From positions 25,233,650 to 25,297,649 of the forward strand of contig NC_079887.1 of the NCBI RefSeq assembly GCF_029227915.1: 64,000 nucleotides of DNA. Direction: 5' to 3'. Shown in pieces: positions 25,786-38,924 of the stretch (positions are counted from its first letter, which is position 1; every line of letters starts with the position of its first letter). The notes below the pieces were generated by a model, which saw only the letters and a list, made by a program, of their open reading frames with translations, did no database searches and had not been told where the DNA came from. The position numbers and the translations under genes are program-made. The DNA comes from Hydractinia symbiolongicarpus (lineage: Eukaryota; Cnidaria; Hydrozoa; Anthoathecata; Hydractiniidae).

Positions 25786-28700
25786 GATAAAAATGTCATT
25801 TTTTTATTGTGGGACCAATCCTAACCGTTAACGCGCGCTGAAGAAATAGCGACAGTTTCAAAAACTACATTTCATTGACTTTCTAACGGTGTCAGTCCGT
25901 TTGAGTTACAACGGTTGGGTCACATATTCGTACCAACATGTATTTAGCGATATTTTTCTGATATTACTAGGTTGCATCGCTTTCAACAATGAAACGATTA
26001 ACTGTGGGACTTAATTGGACTAACTTTGGACTGTGACCTGATAAATGTGGTAAATGAGACAATTGGACTCCAAGAAATAACATTCTTGATAATTTGACGT
26101 GATTGCCGGAACTCAGCGATTACACTGGGCACTGTGGTAGCGCTTCATTTCAAAATTAAGCTAAAAAAAGTCATTTTTTTTACTGTGGAACCTATCCTAG
26201 CCGTTAGCGCGTGGTGAAGAAAAAGCGACACTTTCAAAAACTACATTTCATTGACTTTCTAACAGTGTCAGTCCGTTTGAGGTAGAACGGTTGGGTCACA
26301 TATTCGTACCAACATGTATTTAGCGATATTTTTTTGATATTACTAGGTTGCATCGCTTTTAACAATGAAACGTTGACTGTGGGACTTAATTGAACTAACT
26401 TTGGACTGTGACCTGATAAATGTGAAAAATCAGACAATGGGACTCTTAGAAATAACATTCTTCTAAATTTGACGTGATTGCCGGAACTCAGCGATTACAC
26501 TGGTCGCTGTGGTAGCGCTTTATTTAAGAGTTTAGATAAATAAGTCATTCTTTACTGTGGTACCAATCCTATCCGTTATCGCCCGCTGAAGAAATAGCGA
26601 CAGTTTCAAAAACTAAATTTCATTGACTTTCTAACGGTTTCAGTCCGTTTGAGTTTCGACGGTTGTGTCACATATTCGTACCAACATGTATTTAGCGATA
26701 TTTTTTTGATATTACTAGGTTGCATAGCTTTTAACAATGAAACGATTGACTGTGGGACTTAATTGAACTAACTTTGGACTGTGACCTGAGCAATGTGATA
26801 AATGAGACAATTGGACTCCAAGAAATAACATTCTTTTTTATTTGACGTGATTGCCGGAACTCAGCGATTACACTGGGCTCTGTGGTAGCGCTTCATTTAA
26901 GTATTAAGATAAAAATGTCATTTTTTTATTGTGGGACCAATCCTAACCGTTAACGCGCGCTGAAGAAATAGCGACAGTTTCAAAAACTACATTTCATTGA
27001 CTTTCTAACGGTGTCAGTCCGTTTGTGTTACAACGGTTGGGTCACATATTCGTACCAACATGTATTTAGCGATATTTTTCTGATATTACTAGGTTGCATC
27101 GCTTTCAACAATGAAACGATTAACTGTGGGACTTAATTGGACTAACTTTGGACTGTGACCTGATAAATGTGGTAAATGAGACAATTGGACTCCAAGAAAT
27201 AACATTCTTGATAATTTGACGTGATTGCCGGAACTCAGCGATTACACTGGGCACTGTGGTAGCGCTTCATTTTAAAATTAAGCTAAAAAAAGTCATTTTT
27301 TTTACTGTGGAACCTATCCTAGCCGTTAGCGCGCGGTGAAGAAAAAGCGACACTTTCAAAAACTACATTTCATTGACTTTCTAACAGTGTCAGTCCGTTT
27401 GAGGTAGAACGGTTGGGTCACATATTCGTACCAACATGTATTTAGCGATATTTTTTTGATATTACTAGGTTGCATCGCTTTTAACAATGAAACGTTGACT
27501 GTGGGACTTAATTGAACTAACTTTGGACTGTGACCTGATAAATGTGAAAAATCAGACAATGGGACTCTAAGAAATAACATTCTTCTAAATTTGACGTGAT
27601 TGCCGGAACTCAGCGATTACACTGGTCGCTGTGGTAGTGCTTTATTTAAGAGTTTAGATAAATAAGTCATTCTTTACTGTGGTACCAATCCTATCCGTTA
27701 TCGCCCGCTGAAGAAATAGCGACAGTTTCAAAAACTAAATTTCATTGACTTTCTAACGGTTTCAGTCCGTTTGAGTTACAACGGTTGGGTCACATATTCG
27801 TACCAACATGTATTTAGCGATATTTTTTTGATATTACTAGGTTGCATAGCTTTTAACAATGAAACGATTGACTGTGGGACTTAATTGAACTAACTTTGGA
27901 CTGTGACCTGAGCAATGTGATAAATGAGACAATTGGACTCCAAGAAATAACATTCTTTTTTATTTGACGTGATTGCCGGAACTCAGCGATTACACTGGGC
28001 TCTGTGGTAGCGCTTCATTTAAGTATTAAGATAAAAATGTCATTTTTTTATTGTGGGACCAGTCCTAACCGTTAACGTGCGCTGAAGAAATAGCGACAGT
28101 TTCAAAAACTACATTTCATTGACTTTCTAACGGTGTCAGTCCGTTTGAGTTACAACGGTTGGGTCACATATTCGTACCAACATGTATTTAGCGATATTTT
28201 TCTGATATTACTAGGTTGCATCGCTTTCAACAATGAAACGATTGACTGTGGGACTTAATTGGACTAACTTTGGACTGTGACCTGATAAATGTGGTAAATG
28301 AGACAATTGGACTCCAAGAAATAACATTCTTGATAATTTGACGTGATTGCCGGAACTCAGCGATTACACTGGGCACTGTGGTAGCGCTTCATTTTAAAAT
28401 TAAGCTAAAAAAAGTCATTTTTTTTACTGTGGAACCTATCCTAGCCGTTAGCGCGCGGTGAAGAAAAAGCGACACTTTCAAAAACTACATTTCATTGACT
28501 TTCTAACAGTGTCAGTCCGTTTGAGGTAGAACGGTTGGGTCACATATTCGTACCAACATGTATTTAGCGATATTTTTTTGATATTACTAGGTTGCATCGC
28601 TTTTAACAATGAAACGTTGACTGTGGGACTTAATTGAACTAACTTTGGACTGTGACCTGATAAATGTGAAAAATCAGACAATGGGACTCTAAGAAATAAC

Positions 28701-29151
28701 ATTCTTCTAAATTTGACGTGATTGCCGGAACTCAGCGATTACACTGGTCGCTGTGGTAGCGCTTTATTTAAGAGTTTAGATAAATAAGTCATTCTTTACT
28801 GTGGTACCAATCCTATCCGTTATCGCCCGCTGAAGAAATAGCGACAGTTTCAAAAACTAAATTTCATTGACTTTCTAACGGTTTCAGTCCGTTTGAGTTT
28901 CGACGGTTGTGTCACATATTCGTACCAACATGTATTTAGCGATATTTTTTTGATATTACTAGGTTGCATAGCTTTTAACAATGAAACGATTGACTGTGGG
29001 ACTTAATTGAACTAACTTTGGACTGTGACCTGAGCAATGTGATAAATGAGACAATTGGACTCCAAGAAATAACATTCTTTTTTATTTGACGTGATTGCCG
29101 GAACTAAGCGATTACACTGGGCTCTGTGGTAGCGCTTCATTTAAGTATTAA
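25786..29151 (+). repeat. Trimer higher-order array (1,122 bp unit, three copies)
   Basis: The marker GATAAAAATG lies at 25786, 26909, 28030 and 29152, giving units of 1,123, 1,121 and 1,122 bp. Each copy contains the same rare variants, GAGGTAGAACGG and CAATGGGACTC. Each therefore also contains the same meaningless 74-codon reverse-strand frame, at 26234, 27356 and 28478. The unit sequence differs from the trimer at 22.6-25.6 kb, so the two trimers arose separately or diverged. Confidence 0.92.
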
Positions 29152-30180
29152 GATAAAAATGTCATTTTTTTATTGTGGGACCAATCCTATCCGTTATCGC
29201 CCGCTGAAGAAATAGCGACAGTTTCAAAAACTAAATTTCATTGACTTTCTAACGGTGTCAGTCCGTTTGAGTTTCGACGGTTGTGTCACATATTCGTACC
29301 AACATGTATTTAGCGATATTTTTTTGATATTACTAGGTTGCATAGCTTTTAACAATGAAACGATTGACTGTGGGACTTAATTGAACTAACTTTGGACTGT
29401 GACCTGATAAATGTGAAAAATGAGACAATTGGACTCCAAGAAAAAACATTCTTCTTAATTTGACGTGATTGCCGGAACTCAGAGATTACACTGGCCACTG
29501 TGGTAGCGCTTCATTTAAGAGTTTAGATAAATAAGTCATATTTTACTGCGGGACCAATCCTATCCGTTATCGCGCGCTGAAGAAATCGCGACAGTTTCAA
29601 AAACTACATTTCATTGACTTTCTAACGGTGTCAGTACCTTTCAGTTACAACGGTTTGGTCACAAATACGTACCAACATGTATTTAGCGATATGTTTCTAA
29701 TATTACTAGGTTGCATCGCTTTTAACTATGAAACGATTGACTGTGGGACTTAATTGAGCTAACCTTGGACTGTCACCTGATAAATGTGATAAAGGAAACA
29801 ATTGGACTCCAAGAAAAAACATTTTTCTTAATTTGATATGATTGCCGAAACTCGGCGATTACACTTGGCTCTGTGGTAGCGCTTCATTTAAGAATTATAA
29901 TAAAAAAGTGATTTTTTTATTGTGGGACCAATCCTAGCCATTATCGCGCACTGAGGAAATACCGACAATTTCAAAAACTACATTTCATTGACTTTCTAAC
30001 GGTGTCAGTCCGTTTGAGTTTCAACGGTTGTGTCACATATTCGTACCAACATGTATTTAGCGATATTTTTCTGATATTACTAGGTTGCATCGCTTTTAAC
30101 TATGAAACGATTGACTGTGGGACTTAATTGAACTAACTTTGGACTCTGACCTGATAAATGTGATAAATGAGACAATTGGA
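29152..30180 (+). repeat. Satellite, ordinary monomers
   Basis: About three monomers without clear local multimer structure. They include the GAAATCGCGAC with AGTACCTTTCAG subtype, also found near 16.5, 19.5, 31.1, 54.7 and 56.2 kb, and the TTATAATAAAAAAG subtype. No gene is seen. Confidence 0.9.
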
Positions 30181-32044
30181 CTCCAAGAAATAACATTCTT
30201 TTTAATTTGACGTGATTGCCGAAACTTAGCGATTACACTTGGCTCTGTGGTAGCGCTTCATTAAAGAATTAAGTTAAAAAAAGTCATTTTTTTATTGTGG
30301 GACCAATCCTAGACGTGATCGCGCGCTGTGGAAATAGCGACAGTTTCAAAAACCACATTTCATTGTCTTTCTAACGGTGTCAGTCCGTTTGAGTTTCAAC
30401 GGTTGTGTCACAAATACGTACCAACATGTATTTAGCGATATTTTTTTGATATTACTAGGTTGCATCGCTTTTAACAATGAAACGATTGACTGTGGGACTT
30501 AATTGAACTAACTTTGGACTGTGACCTGAGGAATGTGATAAATGAGAAAATTGGACTCCAAGAAATAACATTCTTTTTAATTTGACGTGATTGCCGGAAC
30601 TCAGCGATTACACTGGGCATTGTGGTAGCGCTTCATTTAAAAATTAAGCTAAAAAAAGTCATTTTTTTTACTGTGGAACCTATCCTAGCCGTTAGCGCGC
30701 GGAGAAGAAAAAGCGGCACTTTCATAAACTACATTTCATTGACTTTCTAACAGTGTCAGTCCGTTTGAGTTACAACGGTTGGGTCACATATTCGTACCAA
30801 CATGTATTTAGCGATATTTTTTTGATATTACTAGGTTGCATCGCTTTTAACAATGAAACGTTGACTGTGGGACTTAATTGAACTAACTTTGGACTGTGAC
30901 CTGATAAATGTGAAAAATGAGACAATTGGACTCCAAGAAATAACTTTCTTCTAAATTTGACGTGATTGCCGGAACTCAGTGATTACACTGGCCGCTGTGG
31001 TAGCGCTTTATTTAAGTGTTTAGATAAATAAGTCATATTTTACTGTGGGACCAATCCTATCCGTTATCGCGCGCTGAAGAAATCGCGACAGTTTCAAAAA
31101 CTACATTTCATTGACTTTCTAACGGTGTCAGTACCTTTCAGTTACAACGGTTTGGTCACAAATACGTACCAACATGTATTTAGCGATATGTTTCTGATAT
31201 TACCAGGTTGCATCGCTTTTAACTATGAAACGATTGACTGTGGGACTTAATTGGGCTAACCTTGGACTGTCACCTGATAAATGTGATAAAGGAGACAATT
31301 GGACTCCAAGAAAAAACATTTTTCTTAATTTGACATGATTGCCGAAACTCGGCGATTACACTTGGCTCTGTGGTAGCGCTTCATTTAAGAATTATAATAA
31401 AAAAGTCATTTTTTTATTGTGGGACCAATCCTAGCCATTATCGCGCGCTGAGGAAATAGCGACAATTTCAAAAACTACATTTCATTGACTTTCTAACGGT
31501 GTCAGTCCGTTTGAGTTTCAATGGTTGTGTCACATATTCGTACCAACATGTATTTAGCGATATTTTTCTGATATTACTAGGTTGCATCGCTTTTAACTAT
31601 GAAACGATTGACTGTGGGACTTAATTGAACTAACTTTGAACTCTGACCTGATAAATGTAATAAATGAGACAATTGGACTCCAAGAAATAACATTCTTCTT
31701 AATTTGACATGATTGCTGAAACTTAGCGATTACACTTGGCTCTGTGGTAGCGCTTCATTTAAGAATTAAGTTAAAAAAAGTCATTTTTTTATTGTCGGAC
31801 CAATCCTAGACGTAATCGCGCGCTGTGGAAATAGCGACAGTTTCAAAAACTACATTTCATTGTCTTTCTAACGGTGTCAGTCCGTTTGAGTTTCAACGGT
31901 TGTGTCACTAATACGTACCAACATGCATTTAGCGATATTTTTTTGATATTACTAGGTTGCATCGCTTTTAACAATGAAACGATTGACTGTGGGACTTAAT
32001 TGAACTAACTTTGGACTGTGACCTGAGCAATGTGATAAATGAGA

Positions 32045-32058
32045 CAATTGGACTCCAA
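32045..32058. other. CAATTG palindrome overlapping TTGGA-C-TCCAA dyad
   Basis: CAATTG (32045-32050) overlaps a perfect 5-bp inverted repeat with one central base (32048-32058). The pair recurs in most monomers. Monomers with GGACACCAAG, mostly in the left 14 kb, lose the dyad but keep CAATTG. It could be a protein-binding site, but nothing here proves it. Confidence 0.5.
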
Positions 32059-32183
32059 GAAATAACATTCTTTTTAATTTGACGTGATTGCCGGAACTCA
32101 GCGATTACACTGGGCTCTGTGGTAGCGCTTCATTTAAGTATTAAGATAAAAATGTCATTTTTTTATTGTGGGACCAATCCTAG

Positions 32184-32273
32184 CCGTTATCGCGCGCTGA
32201 AGAAATAGCGACAGTTTCAAAAACTACATTTCATTGACTTTCTAACGGTGTCAGTCCGTTTGAGTTACAACGG
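32184..32273. other. Dyad cluster in the monomer (four alternating CCGTT/AACGG arms)
   Basis: In this representative monomer CCGTTA (32184-32189), TAACGG (32243-32248), CCGTT (32256-32260) and AACGG (32269-32273) alternate. Arms 1 and 2, 2 and 3, or 3 and 4 can pair, so the hairpins are mutually exclusive. TCGC (32190-32193) and GCGA (32208-32211) form a further small dyad inside the first loop. The last three arms are kept in most monomers. The first is altered in some (GACGTAATCG or AACCGTTAACG). Function is unknown. Confidence 0.6.
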
Positions 32274-33175
32274 TTGGGTCACATATTCGTACCAACATGT
32301 ATTTAGCGATATTTTTCTGATATTACTAGGTTGCATCGCTTTTAACTATGAAACGATTGACTGTGGGACTTAATTGGGCTAACCTTGGACTGTCACCTGA
32401 TAAATGTGATAAAGGAGACAATTGGACTCCAAGAAAAAACATTTTTCTTAATTTGACATGATTGCCGAAACTTGGCGATTACACTTGGCTCTGTGGTAGC
32501 GCTTCATTTAAGAATTATAATAAAAAAGTCATTTTTTTATTGTCGGACCAATCGTAGCCATTATCGCGCGCTGAGGAAATAACGACAATTTCAAAAACTA
32601 CATTTCATTGACTTTCTAACGGTGTCAGTCCGTTTGAGTTTCAACGGTTGTGTCACATATTCGTACCAACATGTATTTAGCGATATTTTTCTGACATTAC
32701 TAGGTTGCATCGCTTTCAACAATGAAACGATTGCCTGTGGGACTTAATTAGACTAACTTTGGACTGTGACCTGATAAATGTGGTAAATGAGACAATTGGA
32801 CTCCAAGAAATAACATTCTTGATACTTTGACGTGATTGCCGGAACTCAGCGATTACACTGGCCGCTGTGGTAGCGCTTTATTTAAGAGTTTAGATAAATA
32901 AGTCATTTTTTTTACTGTGGTACCAATCCTAGCCGTTAGCGCGCGTTGAAGAAAAAGCGACACTTTCAAAAACTACATTTCATTGACTTTCTAACGGTGT
33001 CAGTCCGTTTGAGTTTCAACGGTTGTGTCACAAATTCGTACCAACATGTATTTAGCGATATTTTTCTGATATTACTAGGTTGCATCGCTTTTAACTAATA
33101 AACGAATGACTGTGGGACTTAATTGAACTAATTTTGGACTCTGACCTGATAAATGTGATAAATGAGACAATTGGA

Positions 33176-35421
33176 CTCCAAGAAATAACATTCTTTTTAA
33201 TTTGACGTGATTGCCGAAACTTAGCGATTACACTTGGCTCTGTGGTAGCGCTTCATTAAAGAATTAAGTTAAAAAAAGTCATTTTTTTATTGTGGGACCA
33301 ATCCTAGACGTGATCGCGCGCTGTGGAAATAGCGACAGTTTCAAAAACCACATTTCATTGTCTTTCTAACGGTGTCAGTCCGTTTGAGTTTCAACGGTTG
33401 TGTCACAAATACGTACCAACATGTATTTAGCGATATTTTTTTGATATTACTAGGTTGCATCGCTTTTAACAATGAAACGATTGACTGTGGGACTTAATTG
33501 AACTAACTTTGGACTGTGACCTGAGGAATGTGATAAATGAGAAAATTGGACTCCAAGAAATAACATTCTTTTTAATTTGACGTGATTGCCGGAACTCAGC
33601 GATTACACTGGGCATTGTGGTAGCGCTTCATTTAAAAATTAAGCTAAAAAAAGTCATTTTTTTTACTGTGGAACCTATCCTAGCCGTTAGCGCGCGGAGA
33701 AGAAAAAGCGGCACTTTCATAAACTACATTTCATTGACTTTCTAACAGTGTCAGTCCGTTTGAGTTACAACGGTTGGGTCACATATTCGTACCAACATGT
33801 ATTTAGCGATATTTTTTTGATATTACTAGGTTGCATCGCTTTTAACAATGAAACGTTGACTGTGGGACTTAATTGAACTAACTTTGGACTGTGACCTGAT
33901 AAATGTGAAAAATGAGACAATTGGACTCCAAGAAATAACTTTCTTCTAAATTTGACGTGATTGCCGGAACTCAGTGATTACACTGGCCGCTGTGGTAGCG
34001 CTTTATTTAAGTGTTTAGATAAATAAGTCATATTTTACTGTGGGACCAATCCTATCCGTTATCGCGCGCTGAAGAAATCGCGACAGTTTCAAAAACTACA
34101 TTTCATTGACTTTCTAACGGTGTCAGTACCTTTCAGTTACAACGGTTTGGTCACAAATACGTACCAACATGTATTTAGCGATATGTTTCTGATATTACCA
34201 GGTTGCATCGCTTTTAACTATGAAACGATTGACTGTGGGACTTAATTGGGCTAACCTTGGACTGTCACCTGATAAATGTGATAAAGGAGACAATTGGACT
34301 CCAAGAAAAAACATTTTTCTTAATTTGACATGATTGCCGAAACTCGGCGATTACACTTGGCTCTGTGGTAGCGCTTCATTTAAGAATTATAATAAAAAAG
34401 TCATTTTTTTATTGTGGGACCAATCCTAGCCATTATCGCGCGCTGAGGAAATAGCGACAATTTCAAAAACTACATTTCATTGACTTTCTAACGGTGTCAG
34501 TCCGTTTGAGTTTCAATGGTTGTGTCACATATTCGTACCAACATGTATTTAGCGATATTTTTCTGATATTACTAGGTTGCATCGCTTTTAACTATGAAAC
34601 GATTGACTGTGGGACTTAATTGAACTAACTTTGAACTCTGACCTGATAAATGTAATAAATGAGACAATTGGACTCCAAGAAATAACATTCTTCTTAATTT
34701 GACATGATTGCTGAAACTTAGCGATTACACTTGGCTCTGTGGTAGCGCTTCATTTAAGAATTAAGTTAAAAAAAGTCATTTTTTTATTGTGGGACCAATC
34801 CTAGACGTAATCGCGCGCTGTGGAAATAGCGACAGTTTCAAAAACTACATTTCATTGTCTTTCTAACGGTGTCAGTCCGTTTGAGTTTCAACGGTTGTGT
34901 CACTAATACGTACCAACATGCATTTAGCGATATTTTTTTGATATTACTAGGTTGCATCGCTTTTAACAATGAAACGATTGACTGTGGGACTTAATTAGAC
35001 TAACTTTGGACTGTGACCTGATAAATGTGGTAAATGAGACAATTGGACTCCAAGAAATAACATTCTTGATACTTTGACGTGATTGCCGGAACTCAGCGAT
35101 TACACTGGCCGCTGTGGTAGCGCTTTATTTAAGAGTTTAGATAAATAAGTCATTTTTTTTACTGTGGTACCAATCCTAGCCGTTAGCGCGCGTTGAAGAA
35201 AAAGCGACACTTTCAAAAACTACATTTCATTGACTTTCTAACGGTGTCAGTCCGTTTGAGTTTCAACGGTTGTGTCACAAATTCGTACCAACATGTATTT
35301 AGCGATATTTTTCTGATATTACTAGGTTGCATCGCTTTTAACTAATAAACGAATGACTGTGGGACTTAATTGAACTAATTTTGGACTCTGACCTGATAAA
35401 TGTGATAAATGAGACAATTGG
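33176..35421 (+). repeat. Higher-order repeat, copy B, lacking two monomers
   Basis: This copy is 2,246 bp, six monomers instead of eight. GGAGAAG at 33696 recurs at 35943 and TAATAAACG at 33096 recurs at 35343, both offsets 2,247 bp. At about 34,996 the sequence passes from a GAACTAAC-type monomer directly into the AGACTAAC-type monomer. In copies A and C two further monomers lie between these. The join is inside the shared TGTGGGACTTAATT. Confidence 0.88.
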
Positions 35422-38417
35422 ACTCCAAGAAATAACATTCTTTTTAATTTGACGTGATTGCCGAAACTTAGCGATTACACTTGGCTCTGTGGTAGCGCTT
35501 CATTAAAGAATTAAGTTAAAAAAAGTCATTTTTTTATTGTGGGACCAATCCTAGACGTGATCGCGCGCTGTGGAAATAGCGACAGTTTCAAAAACCACAT
35601 TTCATTGTCTTTCTAACGGTGTCAGTCCGTTTGAGTTTCAACGGTTGTGTCACAAATACGTACCAACATGTATTTAGCGATATTTTTTTGATATTACTAG
35701 GTTGCATCGCTTTTAACAATGAAACGATTGACTGTGGGACTTAATTGAACTAACTTTGGACTGTGACCTGAGGAATGTGATAAATGAGAAAATTGGACTC
35801 CAAGAAATAACATTCTTTTTAATTTGACGTGATTGCCGGAACTCAGCGATTACACTGGGCATTGTGGTAGCGCTTCATTTAAAAATTAAGCTAAAAAAAG
35901 TCATTTTTTTTACTGTGGAACCTATCCTAGCCGTTAGCGCGCGGAGAAGAAAAAGCGGCACTTTCATAAACTACATTTCATTGACTTTCTAACAGTGTCA
36001 GTCCGTTTGAGTTACAACGGTTGGGTCACATATTCGTACCAACATGTATTTAGCGATATTTTTTTGATATTACTAGGTTGCATCGCTTTTAACAATGAAA
36101 CGTTGACTGTGGGACTTAATTGAACTAACTTTGGACTGTGACCTGATAAATGTGAAAAATGAGACAATTGGACTCCAAGAAATAACTTTCTTCTAAATTT
36201 GACGTGATTGCCGGAACTCAGTGATTACACTGGCCGCTGTGGTAGCGCTTTATTTAAGTGTTTAGATAAATAAGTCATATTTTACTGTGGGACCAATCCT
36301 ATCCGTTATCGCGCGCTGAAGAAATCGCGACAGTTTCAAAAACTACATTTCATTGACTTTCTAACGGTGTCAGTACCTTTCAGTTACAACGGTTTGGTCA
36401 CAAATACGTACCAACATGTATTTAGCGATATGTTTCTGATATTACCAGGTTGCATCGCTTTTAACTATGAAACGATTGACTGTGGGACTTAATTGGGCTA
36501 ACCTTGGACTGTCACCTGATAAATGTGATAAAGGAGACAATTGGACTCCAAGAAAAAACATTTTTCTTAATTTGACATGATTGCCGAAACTCGGCGATTA
36601 CACTTGGCTCTGTGGTAGCGCTTCATTTAAGAATTATAATAAAAAAGTCATTTTTTTATTGTGGGACCAATCCTAGCCATTATCGCGCGCTGAGGAAATA
36701 GCGACAATTTCAAAAACTACATTTCATTGACTTTCTAACGGTGTCAGTCCGTTTGAGTTTCAATGGTTGTGTCACATATTCGTACCAACATGTATTTAGC
36801 GATATTTTTCTGATATTACTAGGTTGCATCGCTTTTAACTATGAAACGATTGACTGTGGGACTTAATTGAACTAACTTTGAACTCTGACCTGATAAATGT
36901 AATAAATGAGACAATTGGACTCCAAGAAATAACATTCTTCTTAATTTGACATGATTGCTGAAACTTAGCGATTACACTTGGCTCTGTGGTAGCGCTTCAT
37001 TTAAGAATTAAGTTAAAAAAAGTCATTTTTTTATTGTGGGACCAATCCTAGACGTAATCGCGCGCTGTGGAAATAGCGACAGTTTCAAAAACTACATTTC
37101 ATTGTCTTTCTAACGGTGTCAGTCCGTTTGAGTTTCAACGGTTGTGTCACTAATACGTACCAACATGCATTTAGCGATATTTTTTTGATATTACTAGGTT
37201 GCATCGCTTTTAACAATGAAACGATTGACTGTGGGACTTAATTGAACTAACTTTGGACTGTGACCTGAGCAATGTGATAAATGAGACAATTGGACTCCAA
37301 GAAATAACATTCTTTTTAATTTGACGTGATTGCCGGAACTCAGCGATTACACTGGGCTCTGTGGTAGCGCTTCATTTAAGTATTAAGATAAAAATGTCAT
37401 TTTTTTATTGTGGGACCAATCCTAGCCGTTATCGCGCGCTGAAGAAATAGCGACAGTTTCAAAAACTACATTTCATTGACTTTCTAACGGTGTCAGTCCG
37501 TTTGAGTTACAACGGTTGGGTCACATATTCGTACCAACATGTATTTAGCGATATTTTTCTGATATTACTAGGTTGCATCGCTTTTAACTATGAAACGATT
37601 GACTGTGGGACTTAATTGGGCTAACCTTGGACTGTCACCTGATAAATGTGATAAAGGAGACAATTGGACTCCAAGAAAAAACATTTTTCTTAATTTGACA
37701 TGATTGCCGAAACTTGGCGATTACACTTGGCTCTGTGGTAGCGCTTCATTTAAGAATTATAATAAAAAAGTCATTTTTTTATTGTCGGACCAATCGTAGC
37801 CATTATCGCGCGCTGAGGAAATAACGACAATTTCAAAAACTACATTTCATTGACTTTCTAACGGTGTCAGTCCGTTTGAGTTTCAACGGTTGTGTCACAT
37901 ATTCGTACCAACATGTATTTAGCGATATTTTTCTGACATTACTAGGTTGCATCGCTTTCAACAATGAAACGATTGCCTGTGGGACTTAATTAGACTAACT
38001 TTGGACTATGACCTGATAAATGTGGTAAATGAGACAATTGGACTCCAAGAAATAACATTCTTGATACTTTGACGTGATTGCCGGAACTCAGCGATTACAC
38101 TGGCCGCTGTGGTAGCGCTTTATTTAAGAGTTTAGATAAATAAGTCATTTTTTTTACTGTGGTACCAATCCTAGCCGTTAGCGCGCGTTGAAGAAAAAGC
38201 GACACTTTCAAAAACTACATTTCATTGACTTTCTAACGGTGTCAGTCCGTTTGAGTTTCAACGGTTGTGTCACAAATTCGTACCAACATGTATTTAGCGA
38301 TATTTTTCTGATATTACTAGGTTGCATCGCTTTTAACTAATAAACGAATGACTGTGGGACTTAATTGAACTAACTTTGGACTCTGACCTGATAAATGTGA
38401 TAAATGAGACAATTGGA
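35422..38417 (+). repeat. Octamer higher-order repeat, copy C
   Basis: This copy has the full eight monomers (2,996 bp). TAATAAACG at 35343 recurs at 38338, an offset of 2,995 bp. It again contains the GTCGGACCAATCGTAGCC monomer (near 37,787) that copy B lacks. Similarity to the other copies ends at about 38,440, where CGTGATTGCCGAAAC is replaced by CATGATTGCCGAAAC. Confidence 0.87.
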
Positions 38418-38924
38418 CTCCAAGAAATAACATTCTTTTTAATTTGACATGATTGCCGAAACTTAGCGATTACACTTGGCTCTGTGGTAGCGCTTCATTT
38501 AAGAATTAAGTTAAAAAAAGTCATTTTTTTATTGTGGGACCAATCCTAGACGTAATCGCGCGCTGTGGAAATAGCGACAGTTTCAAAAACTACATTTCAT
38601 TGTCTTTCTAACGGTGTCAGTCCGTTTGAGTTTCAACGGTTGTGTCACAAATACGTACCAACATGTATTTAGCGATATTTTTTTGATATTACTAGGTTGC
38701 ATCGCTTTTAACAATAAAACGATTGACTGTGAGACTTAATTGAACTAACTTTGGACTGTGACCTGAGCAATGTGATAAATGAGACAATTGGACTCCAAGA
38801 AATAACATTCTTTTTAATTTGACGTGATTGCCGGAACTCAGCGATTACACTGGGCACTGTGGTAGCGCTTCATTTAAAAATTAAGCTAAAAAAAGTCATT
38901 TTTTTTACTGTGGGACCTATCCTA
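38418..38924 (+). repeat. Satellite, ordinary monomers
   Basis: A short linker of satellite between the octamer block and the tetramer array. It introduces the AACAATAAAACG variant used by the next block. Confidence 0.88.

Larger units (their letters stand above)
30181..33175 (+). repeat. Octamer higher-order repeat, copy A
   Basis: This 2,995-bp unit of eight monomers starts at the CTCCAAG at 30181. The distinctive GGAGAAGAAAAAGCGGC at 30701 recurs at 33696, and CTCCAAG at 33176 starts the next copy. The last monomer carries TAATAAACGAATGAC at 33096. It holds the two monomers that copy B lacks (about 31,990-32,740). Confidence 0.88.

Noticed and set aside
26234-28702. A 74-codon reverse-strand open frame present three times (26234, 27356, 28478) that looks like a conserved gene family
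   Set aside because: The spacing is exactly the trimer unit. The frame lies wholly in satellite, starts in the GACTCC/AACATTC segment and exists only where chance changes remove stops. The same holds for the frames at 44658, 44996, 48027, 48365, 50354, 53563, 1743 and 8706.
32285-32301. CENP-B box in the CGTACCAACATG block
   Set aside because: It has TTCG and the central A of the core pattern nTTCGnnnnAnnCGGGn, but ATGT stands where CGGG is required, so only five of nine core positions fit.
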